Assembly (NCBI RefSeq): GCF_021018805.1
Contig: NC_086247.1
Location: 89,326,140 to 89,390,139 of the forward strand
DNA from: Prinia subflava
Taxonomy: Eukaryota; Chordata; Aves; Passeriformes; Cisticolidae
DNA: 64,000 nt
Direction of reading: 5' to 3'
Below are positions 61,860 through 64,000 of this stretch, in pieces; position 1 is the first letter of the stretch; each line of letters begins with the position of its first letter. The notes below the pieces were generated by a model that worked only from the letters and a program-made list of their open reading frames with translations, did not search any database and was not told the DNA's origin. A program made the position numbers and the translations under genes.

Positions 61860-64000
61860 CTGAAAAACAGTGGGAAAAAGAAAATCATCAACCAAATTTT
61901 ATCAGTGGAGTAAACTGAAAAGCCTCAAGGCTATTCTTAAAGACCAAGCCAAGGAGAAAGATCTGGAAAAGAATAACACCATATTGAAGTGTTTTCAAGG
62001 CACAAAGACCCACTCTGGCACACTTCCAAAATACATGTAAGAATTTCTTAAGCACCACAGTGAAAATGTATTTCTTTTTATTTTCAAATTCACTCCTGTC
62101 TAAAAAGAGCTCAAAGGTGAGGGCCTGAACAGAAAAAAGTAATCTCCCTTCTGGGAGCAGGTATGAAACCAATCACCCAGCTCAGCCATCTCACAGACAT
62201 CTCTTCTGTGACAACCGGCCCATGCAGGGGCGGCTCCTGTGAGCTGAATCTGAAGTTCAGATTCAAATCCCTGAAGGGTATGAATGACACAAGTGCATGT
62301 ATTTAGTAACTTCACAGAGGTATACTGAAAAGCCTGGCTTTGTCTTCTCAGTACTCTTGTCCCTCCCTCTTTCGTGCTCAGACTGTTTTAAGAGGCTCTC
62401 AGGAGAGGAGGAGAAGTACTGGGCTTGCTGCTTAACTTAAAATGAAGAAATTGCTTCTCACTCATAAATGCCACACTATTCTGACAATGGCACTCAAGTG
62501 TTTCTGAAGCAGTTCTGCTGAAATGTCAGCAGCGCATCCATGGTGCCAAGGGAGAGTCACGATTGCTCTAAAACAGGTCAAATGTAGCTGTGACAATCTG
62601 TTCCCTCGTGGAATTGTCCATATGGCACACTGTTTACTGAAGCTTGCATGACAGTCCCCTTTTATCTGGTCATCAAGGTATGCAACTGAATGCAGTGCAG
62701 GCTAAATAATAGGCTTATTACTGATTTGCTCTCCTCAAATACTTTCATTTTGTACCCACATACACACAGAATGTCCAGTTTCCTTCATAGTTGTATGCAG
62801 ACTTTTTTTTATGCTTAATGATCAGTATTAGGTGAGCTGTGGAACACTTTGGATATAAACTATGACACTAAGTATGATCATTGCCTGGAGAGCCTTGGGC
62901 TACAGCTGGGCCTGGCACTTAAAAGAGCTGATTTTGGGTCCTTATTGATGGGGTCCAGATGAATAAATGTGGTTACTTGCTAAATCACATTGTATTTTTG
63001 TTTCTGTTCCCCTCAGATAGGTAAAAAACCCCCTTTTTCTTTGAAGAGCTGTTCGACTATAAAATTTTACATGTTCTGGAGCTGTTTGGATGAAGTCATA
63101 CAAATACAGACAGATGGCAGGGAGCTATCTGAGCCCACTTACATGAATATTTAACAGCCGGACTGGAAGAAGAAGAGGGTCACAGTCCAAACATTCAATA
63201 ACTAGCTTATCCACAATGCTTATTCCCAGTCTCTGTCTGCTGCTATTTGAGTAGCTGAAACTGGAGGGAGGGCTGTCATCGCTGAAGTGGCAGTCACATC
63301 CAGTTACTGGACAAGAAGGGAAAGATCTTTCTTCAACTCGCTCCTGTTTACCTTCTCCTTAATCAGGTAAGTAGAGACATTCTCATTTTCCTCTTAAATT
63401 AGGCAAGAATCTTCTATTCAGTGGCCATGGTCTTCTGTTCTTAGTTTTTTCTCTCATCTTTACAGATGGCTATTGGTGACTGAATTGACATTTTCAACCT
63501 AAAAGCACTTCTTTTTCCTGCCCCTGAATATTTTTTTTGCTGCATCTGATTTGATATTGGAGAAAGCATTCATCCACCTGCCCTATATTCCTCTAACCAG
63601 TAGCTCCAGCTCTGCCACTTGATATAGATCACTAGTGTATAGTCCTTGAGGTACACAGACTCTTTGCAGAGAGATTTTAGCCTGGCAAATTAGTTATCAA
63701 AATAAGGGAGATCTTAGACAAAACATCCCTAGAGTCAAACCTTCCTGAAATAGCAATCTTCCCCTCCAAAGAACCAATATATACTATCTCATTATCTGCC
63801 CTGCTCACCACTGAGCCACAAAAGCATCACGTTCTGCTCCAGTTCAGCTCGCATCATTCTGCCTCACAGATGCCTGCCACATTTTATCTGAGGTCTGTCC
63901 AGGCACCGTGTCTCAAGATATGCAGCTCTACACATCTGCTTGCTAGGAAAAGGATCTGAGTTCATGAGGAATTGCAGCCTGGGGACAACGTCTTTGCCAT
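61860..64000 (-). other. GFOD1: GFOD1 intron (3' part)
   Basis: Upstream of the GFOD1 acceptor on the minus strand. No first exon (which would encode a start and a GxGxxG-type nucleotide-binding turn) is visible, so it lies beyond the window. No repeat is recognised. Confidence 0.8.

Noticed and set aside
61489..61863. 124-codon plus-strand open frame
   Set aside because: Antisense shadow of the GFOD1 exon, arising from its codon bias.

Overview
The window is ordinary vertebrate, almost certainly avian, nuclear DNA. Genes are split into short exons with GT/GC-AG introns. Several 3'-truncated CR1 LINE remnants carry the avian CR1 tail signature, and a solo LTR of a type common in bird genomes is present. 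Most of the sequence is AT-rich intron, UTR or intergenic DNA. Three protein-coding genes were identified from their encoded protein. They lie in the same order as on human 6p24 (PHACTR1 - TBC1D7 - GFOD1), which independently supports each call.

Layout. 1-16,879: the last four coding exons of PHACTR1 on the + strand, encoding the third RPEL repeat and the PP1-binding C-terminus. 16,880 to about 21,700: probable long PHACTR1 3'UTR. About 21,750-26,610: intergenic DNA between two convergent 3' ends, with a CR1 fragment and a GC-rich block. About 26,615-44,050: the complete TBC1D7 gene on the - strand. Its seven coding exons join in frame to a 293-residue protein, the family's usual length, and it starts from a CpG-island promoter at about 43.8-44.4 kb. 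One intron carries a solo LTR with 5-bp target duplications, and two introns use GC donors. About 44,430-54,490: intergenic, with three CR1 remnants. About 54,500-60,939: probable long GFOD1 3'UTR (- strand). 60,940-61,859: the large last coding exon of GFOD1. 61,860-64,000: GFOD1 intron; the first exon lies outside the window.

The three genes do not form a pathway. PHACTR1 is a G-actin-regulated PP1 cofactor, TBC1D7 is the third subunit of the TSC1-TSC2 complex upstream of mTORC1, and GFOD1 is a Gfo/Idh/MocA-fold protein of unclear biochemical role. Proximity is conserved synteny.

I found no undescribed biological system, RNA gene, CRISPR array or intact mobile element. The best leads are two GC-AG introns in TBC1D7, a perfect 16-bp hairpin in a PHACTR1 intron, a cluster of Pumilio-type motifs at the putative PHACTR1 3' end, the dated-insertion potential of the solo LTR, and an unexplained exon-like segment at 7.2 kb. 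Long ORFs elsewhere are chance reading frames or shadows.
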